NCBI RefSeq assembly: GCF_024642105.1
Contig: NZ_JAHEBT010000001.1
Coordinates: forward strand, 124,001-188,000
From: Flavobacterium sp.
Lineage (GTDB): Bacteria > Bacteroidota > Bacteroidia > Flavobacteriales > Flavobacteriaceae
Direction: 5' to 3'
Length of the DNA: 64,000 bases
Shown: positions 1-9,962 of the stretch, in pieces
Layout: every line of letters begins with the position of its first letter
How positions within the stretch are numbered: position 1 is the stretch's first letter
Program-made: the position numbers and the translations under genes
Notes under the pieces: model-generated
Databases searched by the model: none
Told to the model about the DNA's origin: nothing
What the model saw: only the letters and a program-made list of their open reading frames with translations

Positions 1-462
1 ATCTAAAATGGGTAAGACATCCAGAATTTCTTCAGTAGTATCATAACCCAAACGCATTTTCATTGAAACCAAAATATCCGATTCTGAATGCGCTCTTTCT
101 AAAATAGTGTTGATTTTTTCGGTATTGCTTATTAAGCCCGAACCCATTCCTGATTTGGTTACCATTGGATAAGGGCAACCTAAATTCCAATTTAACTCTT
201 TGTAGCCTAATTCTCGTACGTATTTGGCAACAAATAAAAATTCATCTGCATCATTGGTGATTACTTGAGGAATCACTTCTAAACCTACATTATTTTCAGG
301 TAATAAATCCCTTTCGTAAGACGATTTGATTACCATTTTACCATTCAATCGAATGTAAGGCGAGTAATAGGTGTCGATTCCGCCAAAATAAGTATTGATG
401 GCGTTTCTAAAACGAAAATCAGTAAATCCTTGTAAAGGAGAGGAGAGTAGGGTAAAATCCAT
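1..462 (-). CDS. tRNA-dihydrouridine synthase family protein (5' part; runs off the window edge)
   Basis: Manual minus-strand translation MDFTLLSSPLQGFTDFRFRNAINTYFGGIDTYYSPYI...LNWNLGCPYPMVTKSGMGSGL; NxGCPxPxVxxxGxG motif typical of Dus enzymes. Confidence 0.88.
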   Translation of the reverse strand, partial: MDFTLLSSPLQGFTDFRFRNAINTYFGGIDTYYSPYIRLNGKMVIKSSYERDLLPENNVGLEVIPQVITNDADEFLFVAKYVRELGYKELNWNLGCPYPMVTKSGMGSGLISNTEKINTILERAHSESDILVSMKMRLGYDTTEEILDVLPILD

Positions 463-494
463 AGTATTTGTTAGAGAACAAAGATACGATTGTT

Positions 495-992
495 TTATTC
501 TAAAATGAGTTGCACAAATACAGAATCCAACCATCTATTAAATTTGAACCCTGACTCTTTGATAACACCGACTGTTTTAAATCCGAATTGATGATGGAAG
601 TCAATACTATTTTGATTTTCGGCATCAATCACGCCAATCATCGTATGTAATCCTTGTTTTTTTGCTAATTGAATCAATTCAGTTAACAATAGTTTTCCAA
701 TACCTAATCCTTGACTGTTTTGTTGTACATAAACAGAATGCTCAACAGTGAATTTATACGCCTCTCTAAATCGGAATTCGGAGTACATTCCGAAACCAAC
801 TACTACACCATTATTTTCGGCTACAACCACTGGAAATCCAGCTTGTATTTTGGATTCTAAAATCGATTCTTGTTGGGCTAAACTTCGAATAGAGTAATCG
901 TACAAAGCTGTAGCATTCAAAATATTATAATTAATAATATCAAGTATTGCTATAGCGTCTGATTTTTGATAATTCCGAATTGTAATTGCCAT
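495..992 (-). CDS. GNAT family N-acetyltransferase (phosphinothricin acetyltransferase-like)
   Basis: VEHSVYVQQNSQGLGIGKLLLTELI acetyl-CoA binding motif, MIGVIDAENQNSIDFHHQFGFKTVG. Confidence 0.88.
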   Translation of the reverse strand: MAITIRNYQKSDAIAILDIINYNILNATALYDYSIRSLAQQESILESKIQAGFPVVVAENNGVVVGFGMYSEFRFREAYKFTVEHSVYVQQNSQGLGIGKLLLTELIQLAKKQGLHTMIGVIDAENQNSIDFHHQFGFKTVGVIKESGFKFNRWLDSVFVQLILE

Positions 993-2218
993 TATTTTTT
1001 TGTTTTTGGAGCTGGCTTAATTGCTACTTTTTGTCTTTCTAAAAGGTCTGCAAGTAGTTTGTCGGCTTCTTTACCATCCCATCCCATGCTTGTACTAAAT
1101 GCTTTGGCTTTTTTGGTAAAAGCAATAGCAACTGGAATATTGTTTAGTTTTCTTTGTACACGTGCTTCAAGTAAGATTCCATCATACGATTCCTCTAATT
1201 CATTAGAGTGTTTGATCCAACTTAAGGACTGGTTTAAACTTGGTGCATCTATAGAATTTCGCATCACATTCAAGACAATATTTTTAATGTCTTTAGTACT
1301 ATTCCAAACGTATTTTTTAATGTTTTCTGACGCTACTTTTTTATATTTTATCCAATCTTTATTGGTTTCATAATGATCTAAATCGTATTGGAATAACAAC
1401 GAATCAATTACAGGAGCTGTTATCGTTTTTGCAATAGCACGTTGTTTAGTGTAATTAGCAGTATCACTTGTTTTTACAATAGGTTTTAGTAACTCAACAA
1501 CGCTGTTAATAAACTTGTCATTTACCCTTTTTTGAGAAGTAATTGCTGCAAAGGCTTGTTGATTCACGTTTACAAATTTGTATTCTCTGGATTCAATATC
1601 ACTAACGCCATTAGTAAATATTTTCCAATTAATCTCACTAACCATTTTCTCGTCTTTAACTCCTTCAAAGTAGTCGTGAGCAATTGGGTTTAACTCTTTT
1701 CTGTCGTTTCCTTTTTTCAAAGCAATTAAATAACGCATACAATTGACCCCGTTGGTCTTATCTTTCTCGTATTCAGCTTTTAAATAGGGTAATTGTTGTT
1801 TTGGATTTAAAGCTATTTTAGCTTCCGAAAGGAATTTTTCTTTTTTTAATTCACCCGTAAATCGAGCCAATTCTATTCCATTAGTATCAAGAACTAAAAA
1901 AGTAGGGAAGGTCTTGATATTGTATTTGCTTTTGAAAGATTCAGAACCTGCTTTTTCAAAATCCAATCCTGCAAAAACGTAATTGGTATTCATAAAAGAA
2001 ATCACTTCGGAATCTTTCAAAGTAGTGGCTTTAATGTTTTTACAATGCGGACACCAATCGGCATATACCATATAAAATATAGGTTTGTTTTCGGTTTTGG
2101 CACGCTGAATAACCAATTCTAATCCACTTTCATCAAAACGAATAGAGTCTTGTGCTTGAATTGAAAAAGTAAAAAATAATAGAAGTGAACAAATTAAGTG
2201 TCGAAAGTGGGGCTTCAT
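992..2218 (-). CDS. Secreted thioredoxin family protein
   Basis: YADWCPHCKNIKATTL thioredoxin motif; signal peptide MKPHFRHLICSLLLFFTFSIQAQ. Start placed at 2218 rather than 2275 because a TATATTTG promoter box (2243-2250) lies inside the longer ORF. Confidence 0.85.
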   Translation of the reverse strand: MKPHFRHLICSLLLFFTFSIQAQDSIRFDESGLELVIQRAKTENKPIFYMVYADWCPHCKNIKATTLKDSEVISFMNTNYVFAGLDFEKAGSESFKSKYNIKTFPTFLVLDTNGIELARFTGELKKEKFLSEAKIALNPKQQLPYLKAEYEKDKTNGVNCMRYLIALKKGNDRKELNPIAHDYFEGVKDEKMVSEINWKIFTNGVSDIESREYKFVNVNQQAFAAITSQKRVNDKFINSVVELLKPIVKTSDTANYTKQRAIAKTITAPVIDSLLFQYDLDHYETNKDWIKYKKVASENIKKYVWNSTKDIKNIVLNVMRNSIDAPSLNQSLSWIKHSNELEESYDGILLEARVQRKLNNIPVAIAFTKKAKAFSTSMGWDGKEADKLLADLLERQKVAIKPAPKTKK

Positions 2219-2242
2219 ACTGTAGTATTTAAATATTGGTTG

Positions 2243-2250
2243 CAAATATA
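2243..2250 (-). promoter_or_regulatory. Bacteroidota -7 box (TATATTTG) of the thioredoxin gene
   Basis: Matches TAnnTTTG on the minus strand, 25 bp upstream of the proposed start. Confidence 0.5.
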
Positions 2251-2315
2251 TTTTGTTTTTTAGAATTCCTCTCAAATTTATACTGGTTTTTACTAACAGA
2301 ATAGAATTACAATTG

Positions 2316-2323
2316 TAAATTTG
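2316..2323 (+). promoter_or_regulatory. Bacteroidota -7 box (TAAATTTG) of menD
   Basis: Matches TAnnTTTG, 33 bp upstream of ATG 2357, divergent from the thioredoxin promoter. Confidence 0.5.
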
Positions 2324-2356
2324 CTTCTAGTTATTCTAAAAGAAGTATTCAGAATC

Positions 2357-4012
2357 ATGATATACCCCAAAATACCTTTAGCACAAAGTATCCTTGAGAT
2401 TTTTTTAGCCAAAGGAATTACCACTATAATAATTTCACCTGGTTCTCGAAATGCGCCCTTAACTATAGGTTTTGCATCCAATCCTGCTTTTCAATGTTAC
2501 AGTATTGCTGACGAGCGTTCAGCGGGATTTTTTGCTTTAGGCATAGCGCAACAAACTAAAAAACCAGTAGCTTTAGTTTGTACTTCGGGGTCGGCATTAT
2601 TGAACTATTATCCCGCTTTTGCAGAAGCTTTTTATAGCCAAATCCCTTTAGTAGTGCTTTCTGCAGACCGTCCACAATCTAAAATTGATATTGGCGATGG
2701 CCAAACCATTCGTCAGGAAAATGTATTTGCAAATCATTCGTTATACAATGCTAACTTAAACGAATTAGCAAGTCGAGAAAATGATGTAAAAATTAACGAA
2801 GCCTTGGATACGGCTTTCGCCAAAAAAGGACCAGTGCACATTAATGCGCCTTTTGAGGAACCTTTGTATGAAACTGTTGAATCGATTTCAGTTCAGTCTT
2901 ATATTTCACAACCTAAAGTAAAATCAAGTACTGTTGGAGAACTAAGTTCATTCGCCGATATTTGGAACCAAGCTTCCCGAAAAATGGTATTAGTTGGAGT
3001 AAATGAACCTGATGCTATTGATGAAGAAAATATCAATTTTTTAGCAAATGATTCTTCGATAGTCGTATTGACCGAAACAACTTCTAATGTACATCATCCT
3101 AGTTTTATTGCGAATATTGATACGATAATTACGCCTTTCACTACGGAGGATTTTGAGAATTTTCAACCAGAAATACTGGTGACTTTTGGCGGAATGATAG
3201 TTTCTAAACGTATCAAAGCTTTTTTACGAAAATACCAACCCAAACACCATTGGCATATTGATACATTACGTGCTTACGATACTTTCGGCGTGTTGAGCCA
3301 TCATTTTGAAGTTAATCCGCAAGTGTTTTTCAATCAATTTATTCCGCTGACAAAAGCAATTGCAAGTGATTATACACAGCGATTGGATCACGTTAAGCAA
3401 ATCAGAAAGGCAAAACACGACAATTATTTGTCAACTATTCCTTTTTCAGATTTTAAAGTTTTTGAACAACTAATTCCTCAATTACCTAAAAATAGCCAAT
3501 TGCAAATCAGTAATAGTTCAGCGATTCGATATGCACAATTAATTCCAATAGATGCGTCTATTGAAGTGTATTGTAATCGAGGGACGAGTGGGATAGATGG
3601 CGCTACTTCAACGGCTATTGGAGCGGCTGTAGCCAATCAAAAACAGACTACTTTTATCACTGGAGATGTTGGTTTTTTGTATGATACCAATGCGCTTTGG
3701 AACAATTATATTCCGAAGAACTTCAAAATTATTCTAATCAATAATGGAGGAGGAGGAATTTTTAGAATTCTCCCAGGTCATCAAGAAACGCCAGTTTTTA
3801 ATACTTTTTTTGAAACTTCCCATTGTCTGACGGCAGAACATTTAGCTAAAATGTATGGTTTCGATTACACCACAGCAAGCGATGAAAATAGTGTAGATAA
3901 AGCGTTAACTCGTTTATTTGCTATCAATGACCAACCAGCTCTATTAGAAATATTCACTCCAACTCGTGAAAACGATACCATTTTGCTGAATTATTTTAAG
4001 AATTTAGTATAG
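2357..4012 (+). CDS. menD: 2-succinyl-5-enolpyruvyl-6-hydroxy-3-cyclohexene-1-carboxylate synthase
   Basis: MIYPKIPLAQSILEIFLAKGITTIIISPGSRNAPLTIGF...RGTSGIDGATSTAIGAA...ITGDVGFLYDTNALWN; MenD/ThDP family. ATG at 2357 preferred to the ORF-track start at 2321. Confidence 0.93.
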   Translation: MIYPKIPLAQSILEIFLAKGITTIIISPGSRNAPLTIGFASNPAFQCYSIADERSAGFFALGIAQQTKKPVALVCTSGSALLNYYPAFAEAFYSQIPLVVLSADRPQSKIDIGDGQTIRQENVFANHSLYNANLNELASRENDVKINEALDTAFAKKGPVHINAPFEEPLYETVESISVQSYISQPKVKSSTVGELSSFADIWNQASRKMVLVGVNEPDAIDEENINFLANDSSIVVLTETTSNVHHPSFIANIDTIITPFTTEDFENFQPEILVTFGGMIVSKRIKAFLRKYQPKHHWHIDTLRAYDTFGVLSHHFEVNPQVFFNQFIPLTKAIASDYTQRLDHVKQIRKAKHDNYLSTIPFSDFKVFEQLIPQLPKNSQLQISNSSAIRYAQLIPIDASIEVYCNRGTSGIDGATSTAIGAAVANQKQTTFITGDVGFLYDTNALWNNYIPKNFKIILINNGGGGIFRILPGHQETPVFNTFFETSHCLTAEHLAKMYGFDYTTASDENSVDKALTRLFAINDQPALLEIFTPTRENDTILLNYFKNLV

Positions 4013-4040
4013 AAAAAGCAGTAAGGAAATTAAATGTTTT

Positions 4041-4110
4041 GTCATTCCGAATTTATTTCGGAATCTATATACATGTATTAGTATAGAAACTGAAACAAGT
4101 TCAGTTTGAC
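4041..4110. repeat. Palindromic intergenic element (two hairpins, GTCA...TGAC ends)
   Basis: ATTCCGAA/TTCGGAAT (4044-4064) and AACTGAA/TTCAGTT (4088-4106). Confidence 0.6.
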
Positions 4111-4146
4111 AAGATTAACTTAACTTTAGTAACATTTCTTTTTTTA

Positions 4147-5499
4147 TTATCTAACTGGAACGGGAAAGATGGGTAAGCTGGCATGTCCCAATTCATCTAC
4201 CGCTTGTACTGCAAAGAAATAATTGTCTTTTGAATACGGAATAGTAACAGCACTATCTTTTACGAATACTGTTTTCTCCCATTGCGAAGCTGAGGTTTCT
4301 CGAATTAGAATGTTATATCCGTATACTGGTTTGCCTTCAGGAGCGGTCCAAACTAAATCAGAAAAGTTAGTCAACTCACTTATTTTTATACCAACACTTT
4401 TTGGTGATTTTGGAGACCAACCTAAGTTACTCAAAGTGGCTAAGTTGGCACAAGTTACTTTTCGCATGTATTCAAAATCCATAAATTCAGGCAAATCTCC
4501 GTATTGTGTTCCTTTTTCAAGGCGCACGTCTTGATGTTGATGATCGTAATTTTCATTCATTTCGCAAAAGCGAATAGCTGTAAATCCGTTTTGACAAAAA
4601 GGAGTGTGGTCTCCTCCTCGAAGAAAACGGTCGTTTCGGTACACTAAATTGATATTCAATTGGTCAACATATTGAGTTGTCGTTGTTTTGATATAGCGAG
4701 CCAATTGACGTGACGGACTATCATTTTCACGATTGGTTGCTTTGCGGATTTTTGCTTCGGCTTCGGTTTCTAAATACGGAATGGTTTCGCTAAAAACACG
4801 CACGTTTAAATTGTCTCGCAAGCCTGTTCCGTTAGATAAACTGTTGCCAATCATATCGTTGTTCAGCATGGCTACTACATTCCAGTTTTCTGCTTTGGCT
4901 TTATCGGCTAAATGTTTAGCGCCATATAATCCTTGTTCTTCTCCAACAACGGCCACAAAAATAATCGTAAAAGGGAATTCTCTCTTACACATAATTCGGC
5001 TAATTTCCATCATGGCAGCTACACCAGAACCATCGTCATTGGCACCAGGAGCATCAATTGTAGTATTCATTACATCTGTTGCACGTGAATCCAAATGGCC
5101 ACTAATTATCAAAACTCGATCGTCTGTTGGGTCGGTACCTTTTAAAGTTGCCATAACATTGCCTAATTGACTGTCTGTTGCGATTCTTTTTCCATCTGCT
5201 TTGACTGTAAAATAATCGATTTTAGCCGTTAATCTTCCGTTTGACCCTAATGCATACTTATCAAATTCGGCTTTTACCCAACGCTGTGCAGCACCAATTC
5301 CACGAGTATTACTTTTGGTATCACTCAGGGTATGGCGTGTGCCAAAAGACACTAATTTACGAATAGTAGTTTCCATATTGGAAGCACTAACTTCCGAAAC
5401 CATTTTTTTAATTTCGGGATCACTTATAGTAGTTTGTGCATTGTTGTTTTGGAAAATGAACAAGAGTAGTATTGCATATAAAAATGAAGTAGTTTTCAT
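4147..5499 (-). CDS. M28 family zinc metallopeptidase with C-terminal fibronectin III-like domain
   Basis: ISGHLDSRA...APGANDDGSGVAAMMEISRI...VVGEEQGLYGAKHLA...GGDHTPFCQNGFTAIRF. Confidence 0.9.
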   Translation of the reverse strand: MKTTSFLYAILLLFIFQNNNAQTTISDPEIKKMVSEVSASNMETTIRKLVSFGTRHTLSDTKSNTRGIGAAQRWVKAEFDKYALGSNGRLTAKIDYFTVKADGKRIATDSQLGNVMATLKGTDPTDDRVLIISGHLDSRATDVMNTTIDAPGANDDGSGVAAMMEISRIMCKREFPFTIIFVAVVGEEQGLYGAKHLADKAKAENWNVVAMLNNDMIGNSLSNGTGLRDNLNVRVFSETIPYLETEAEAKIRKATNRENDSPSRQLARYIKTTTTQYVDQLNINLVYRNDRFLRGGDHTPFCQNGFTAIRFCEMNENYDHQHQDVRLEKGTQYGDLPEFMDFEYMRKVTCANLATLSNLGWSPKSPKSVGIKISELTNFSDLVWTAPEGKPVYGYNILIRETSASQWEKTVFVKDSAVTIPYSKDNYFFAVQAVDELGHASLPIFPVPVR

Positions 5500-5540
5500 A
5501 AATTCAGTTATTTAGATAGGTCAAAGTTAACGAAACAGTT

Positions 5541-6410
5541 TTAGTTATTGGTCTTAATAAATTCAATTACTTTTTGAATGACATGAGCATCGCCTAGTAT
5601 TTTTCGATGCCCTAATCCTTCTGTTAACATCAAGTCTCCATTTTTCACATGTTGGTAAATATGCATTCCTGCTTCAACAGGAACTTCAAGATCGTTTTTG
5701 TCGTGGATGACCAAAATAGGAATTTCGAGAGCCGATGCGGCTTTATAAGCAGAATAATTGTCCATGGCCTCTCCATATTTTGTTTCAAAATAGTTGCGCA
5801 ACTTCTGACTAATAATTGGCTTTAATTGTAGACTTGAAATAAAGTTATCCAAAATATCTTGAACGATATCTCCACTGCCAATGACTGCGATTTTTTGAAC
5901 TTCTAATCCTGATTTTGCGGCATTCAATACTGCCATTCCACCTAATGAATGTCCGATAGCAATTTCAAAAGGTCCAAATTGTCTTTCCAATTCAAAAATG
6001 GAAGCAATAAATTCAATCATAATAGTTGAATTTCCTGGTGATTTTCCGTGAGCAGGGGCATCAAAACTGATAGTTGTATAACCTTCTTTTAGTAACGCAT
6101 CGGCAATTTTAAAAAGTTGTGTTCCTCGACCTGACCAACCGTGAACTAAAAGCACTTTTTTTGTACTATTTCCATATTCATACACCATAATCGATTTATT
6201 GATGGCAGGAATAGGAATTAATTGTTGTTTACTAGTTCTATCCATAGCCAATTCTCGCTTAGGAACTTTATGTTTGATGGGAGTAGTAAATAATTTAGCA
6301 GCAAATAAAGTAACAGCCCGTGTAGAAATACTGCTTAAAAATGTACTAATCAATAGTATAATTTTAGGAATCGCTAATGGTTTAGGCGAATTTATTGTCT
6401 TTTTTGACAT
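5541..6410 (-). CDS. Alpha/beta hydrolase
   Basis: LLVHGWSGRGTQLFKIADAL, AIGHSLGGMAVLNAA, VIHDKNDLEVP. Confidence 0.85.
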   Translation of the reverse strand: MSKKTINSPKPLAIPKIILLISTFLSSISTRAVTLFAAKLFTTPIKHKVPKRELAMDRTSKQQLIPIPAINKSIMVYEYGNSTKKVLLVHGWSGRGTQLFKIADALLKEGYTTISFDAPAHGKSPGNSTIMIEFIASIFELERQFGPFEIAIGHSLGGMAVLNAAKSGLEVQKIAVIGSGDIVQDILDNFISSLQLKPIISQKLRNYFETKYGEAMDNYSAYKAASALEIPILVIHDKNDLEVPVEAGMHIYQHVKNGDLMLTEGLGHRKILGDAHVIQKVIEFIKTNN

Positions 6411-6555
6411 TGTCGTAATTTTTTAAGAAAGTTCTAAAGTAATCGTTTTTTTACTAAATTTAGAAAAACATAAAAGTACTTTAATTAACAATGTAGTATC
6501 CCAATATTTTGAAGAATCCATAACACTTTTACTAACATTAAATATTCATTCGGAA

Positions 6556-7836
6556 ATGAAGGCAAAAAAGAAAAATGTAATTGCGATTATTTTAGGAGGA
6601 GGACAAGGTTCTCGCTTGTATCCATTAACAGAAACCCGATCAAAACCCGCAGTTCCAATAGGTGGAAAATACCGTTTAGTCGATATACCTATTTCCAATT
6701 GTCTAAATTCCGATATTTATAGGATGTTTGTTTTAACGCAGTTCAATTCGGCGTCTTTAAATGCACACATCAAAAACACCTACAATTTTAGTGTATTTAG
6801 CCATTCATTCGTTGATATTTTAGCTGCCGAGCAAACGCCTGACAATCCTACTTGGTTTCAAGGTACTTCGGATGCGGTGCGCCAATGCATGCCTCATTTC
6901 CTCAATCATGATTTTGATTATGCTTTGATTCTCTCTGGTGACCAATTGTACCAAATGGATTTTAATGAAATGATTGAAGCCCATATCGCTGCTCAGGCCG
7001 ATATTTCTATTGCTACATTGCCTGTCAATGCTAAAGATGCACCCGAATTCGGGATTTTAAAAACCAACTCCGAAAGTTGTATTGAGGCTTTTATAGAAAA
7101 ACCAGCCGCAGAGTTATTGCCACAATGGGAATCGGATGTGAGCGACGAAATGAAAGCACAAGGGAAACATTATTTAGCCTCTATGGGGATTTATATTTTC
7201 AATAGAAAACTATTGGTAGAGTTGATGAAAAATCCGGATACCAAAGATTTTGGAAAAGAAATTATTCCTCAAGCCGTTGGTCATCAAAAAATATTGAGTT
7301 ACCAATATGAAGGTTATTGGACAGATATTGGAAATATAGATTCATTTTTTGAAGCCAATATTGGATTGACAGACGATATTCCGCAATTCAATTTGTTTGA
7401 TAATGAAAATAAAATCTATACGCGTCCAAGATTACTACCGCCTTCTAAATTCCAAAAAACGCTAATAGAAAAGTCTTTAATTTCGGAAGGATGTATTTTA
7501 AATGCTAAAGAAATTAAAAAATCAGTTATTGGAATTCGTTCCCGAATAGGTGTAGATACTGTTATTCAGAATAGCTATGTAATGGGGAATGACTATTATC
7601 AAAGTTTGGAAGATATGAACGAGGATATTTATAATAACAAACTATTAGTGGGTATTGGTGAACGTTGTTTTATCAATAACGCACTTGTCGATAAGAATGT
7701 CCGAATTGGTAACGATGTACATATTAATGGAGGTAAACATTTAGAAAATTGTTCCAATGAGTTGTATGCTGTTAAAGATGGAATTGTAGTGATTAAAAAA
7801 GGAGCTATCATTCCTAATAATTTTGTTGTGAAGTAA
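6556..7836 (+). CDS. glgC: Glucose-1-phosphate adenylyltransferase
   Basis: VIAIILGGGQGSRLYPLTETRSKPAVPIGGKYRLVDIPISNCLNS; GYWTDIGNIDSFFEANIGL. Confidence 0.95.
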   Translation: MKAKKKNVIAIILGGGQGSRLYPLTETRSKPAVPIGGKYRLVDIPISNCLNSDIYRMFVLTQFNSASLNAHIKNTYNFSVFSHSFVDILAAEQTPDNPTWFQGTSDAVRQCMPHFLNHDFDYALILSGDQLYQMDFNEMIEAHIAAQADISIATLPVNAKDAPEFGILKTNSESCIEAFIEKPAAELLPQWESDVSDEMKAQGKHYLASMGIYIFNRKLLVELMKNPDTKDFGKEIIPQAVGHQKILSYQYEGYWTDIGNIDSFFEANIGLTDDIPQFNLFDNENKIYTRPRLLPPSKFQKTLIEKSLISEGCILNAKEIKKSVIGIRSRIGVDTVIQNSYVMGNDYYQSLEDMNEDIYNNKLLVGIGERCFINNALVDKNVRIGNDVHINGGKHLENCSNELYAVKDGIVVIKKGAIIPNNFVVK

Positions 7837-8027
7837 TTCAGCTGAATAGCTTCTCCATAAAAAATGCAATTGGTGAAATATAATGGAGTAATTACTGATA
7901 ATTTTAAATTTATTTACAATTATTAGCATTCAAAACCTATTTTTTTTAGAATACCCGTAATTTTTATTCTAAAGTTTTGCACATCTGTTTTTTTTACTAA
8001 ATTTCGAATTCATTATAATTTCATACA

Positions 8028-9962
8028 ATGCAGAATCAAACCCGTATTATAATAGAAAATGTTTTGCCTCAATTAGATGGAGGTGTCTTTGCAATAAAAC
8101 GAATTGTTGATCAAAAAGTTAGAGTAACCGCTTCTGTTTTTTCAGATGGGCATGATGTTATTCAATGTGCCGTAAAATTCAAACATCAATCGGATAAAAA
8201 ATGGCAAGAAATTCGAATGATTCCTGCTGATAACGACGAATGGTATTGTGAATTTAAAGTCGAAAAACAAGGAACTTATACTTATTTTGTTGAAGGTTGG
8301 GTAGATTATGCGCTGAATTGGCAACACGGTACCGAACGTAAAATTTTTGATAGCCAACAGGTTAAGTCAGAATTGTTAGAAGGTGCAGAATATGTAAAAG
8401 AAATTCTTAAACTAGCTTCTAAAGAAGAAAAAAAATACTTGGACACTGTAGTCAAATTGTTCTCAACAGAATCCGAATACGATAATGGAGTTAGAGAAGC
8501 AATTTCGCACGAGTTAACACAAATTTTCAAGAAGTACCCAACGCGTTTTCTTGCCAATCAATCGCAAGAATTACAAGTGTATGTAGATAGAGAAAAAGCA
8601 TTATTTAGCACTTGGTACGAGTTTTTTCCACGTTCTGCTTCGCAAGTAGAAGGCAAACACGGAACGTTCAAAGACTGTGAAACGCTTTTGCCAAGAGTGG
8701 CAGCAATGGGATTTGATACCTTGTATTTTCCGCCCATTCATCCTATTGGAGAAGTAAATAGAAAAGGAAAAAATAATGCAACTAATGCCGAACCTGGAGA
8801 TGTAGGCTCTCCTTGGGGAATTGGTTCCCAGTATGGTGGGCATAAATCAACGCATCCTGAATTAGGAACAATTGAAGATTTCAAATCTTTAGTGAAAACA
8901 GCCAAGGATTTGGGAATTGAAGTAGCTATGGATTATGCGCTACAAGCGGCTCCAGATCATCCTTATGTAAAAGAATTTCCTCAATGGTTCAAATGGCGTC
9001 CTGACGGCACGGTACAATATGCTGAAAATCCGCCTAAAAAATACCAAGATATTTTGCCTATTTATTTTGAAAGTAGCGACTGGAAAAACCTTTGGAAAGA
9101 GTTGCTTGATGTGGCGCTGTTTTGGGTAGAAGAATGCGGAATTCGTGTTTTTAGGGTCGATAATCCACATACCAAACCTTTTTACTTTTGGGGTTGGCTC
9201 ATTGCTGAAATTAAGAAAAAACACCCAGATGTACTGTTTTTAGCGGAAGCTTTTACACGTCCAAAAATTATGAACGAATTGGCTAAACAAGGTTTCAGTC
9301 AATCATATACGTATTTCACTTGGAGAAATACAAAAAGTGAATTGACAGAGTATGTAACCGAATTAACGCAATCGGAACAAAAAGAATTTTACCGACCTAA
9401 TTTTTGGCCAAATACTCCCGATATTAATCCGTTTGCCTTGCAAAGTGGTAACGAGTCGGTGCATTTGCAAAAGTATTTCTTAGCAGCTACTTTGAGTTCT
9501 AGTGTTGGAATTTATGGGCCAGTATTTGAATATCGTGTTTGCGAACCACAGGCTCCTGGAAAAGAAGAATATCTGAATTCTGAGAAATACGAGTTTGTGA
9601 AATGGGATTGGAATCAGCAAAATAAAATAACCACGCTAATCACTCGAATCAATTTCATAAGAAAACAGCAAACTTCGTTACAACAAACTAACAATATTGT
9701 TTTTTGCGACACCAATAACGATCAAGTATTGGCCTATTATAAGTTTGATGATGAGAAACAAAATGAAACCTTGATGGTAGTGAATTTAGACGCATTTAAT
9801 ACCATTCAAACCACGATTAGAATTCCTGTAGAACATTTGGAAACAACCCAAATTCAGGTTACAGACTTGATAACGGGTAATACATATTTTTGGAATCAAG
9901 AATGGAATTTTATAGAACTTTCTCCAGAACTACCTTTTCATTTATTTAAAATTCAGCGATAA
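8028..9962 (+). CDS. glgE: Alpha-1,4-glucan--maltose-1-phosphate maltosyltransferase (GlgE-type GH13)
   Basis: DUF3416-like N-terminus; FDTLYFPPIHPIGEVNRKGKNN; CGIRVFRVDNPHTKPFYFWGWLI signature. Confidence 0.92.
   Translation: MQNQTRIIIENVLPQLDGGVFAIKRIVDQKVRVTASVFSDGHDVIQCAVKFKHQSDKKWQEIRMIPADNDEWYCEFKVEKQGTYTYFVEGWVDYALNWQHGTERKIFDSQQVKSELLEGAEYVKEILKLASKEEKKYLDTVVKLFSTESEYDNGVREAISHELTQIFKKYPTRFLANQSQELQVYVDREKALFSTWYEFFPRSASQVEGKHGTFKDCETLLPRVAAMGFDTLYFPPIHPIGEVNRKGKNNATNAEPGDVGSPWGIGSQYGGHKSTHPELGTIEDFKSLVKTAKDLGIEVAMDYALQAAPDHPYVKEFPQWFKWRPDGTVQYAENPPKKYQDILPIYFESSDWKNLWKELLDVALFWVEECGIRVFRVDNPHTKPFYFWGWLIAEIKKKHPDVLFLAEAFTRPKIMNELAKQGFSQSYTYFTWRNTKSELTEYVTELTQSEQKEFYRPNFWPNTPDINPFALQSGNESVHLQKYFLAATLSSSVGIYGPVFEYRVCEPQAPGKEEYLNSEKYEFVKWDWNQQNKITTLITRINFIRKQQTSLQQTNNIVFCDTNNDQVLAYYKFDDEKQNETLMVVNLDAFNTIQTTIRIPVEHLETTQIQVTDLITGNTYFWNQEWNFIELSPELPFHLFKIQR

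Noticed and set aside
966-1373. Plus-strand ORF 966-1373
   Set aside because: Antisense to the thioredoxin-family CDS; hydrophobic translation is a by-product of Lys/Asn-rich codons on the other strand.
4223-5515. Plus-strand ORFs 4223-4534, 4733-5170 and 5315-5515
   Set aside because: Antisense to the M28 peptidase gene, low-complexity Ser-rich translations without family features.
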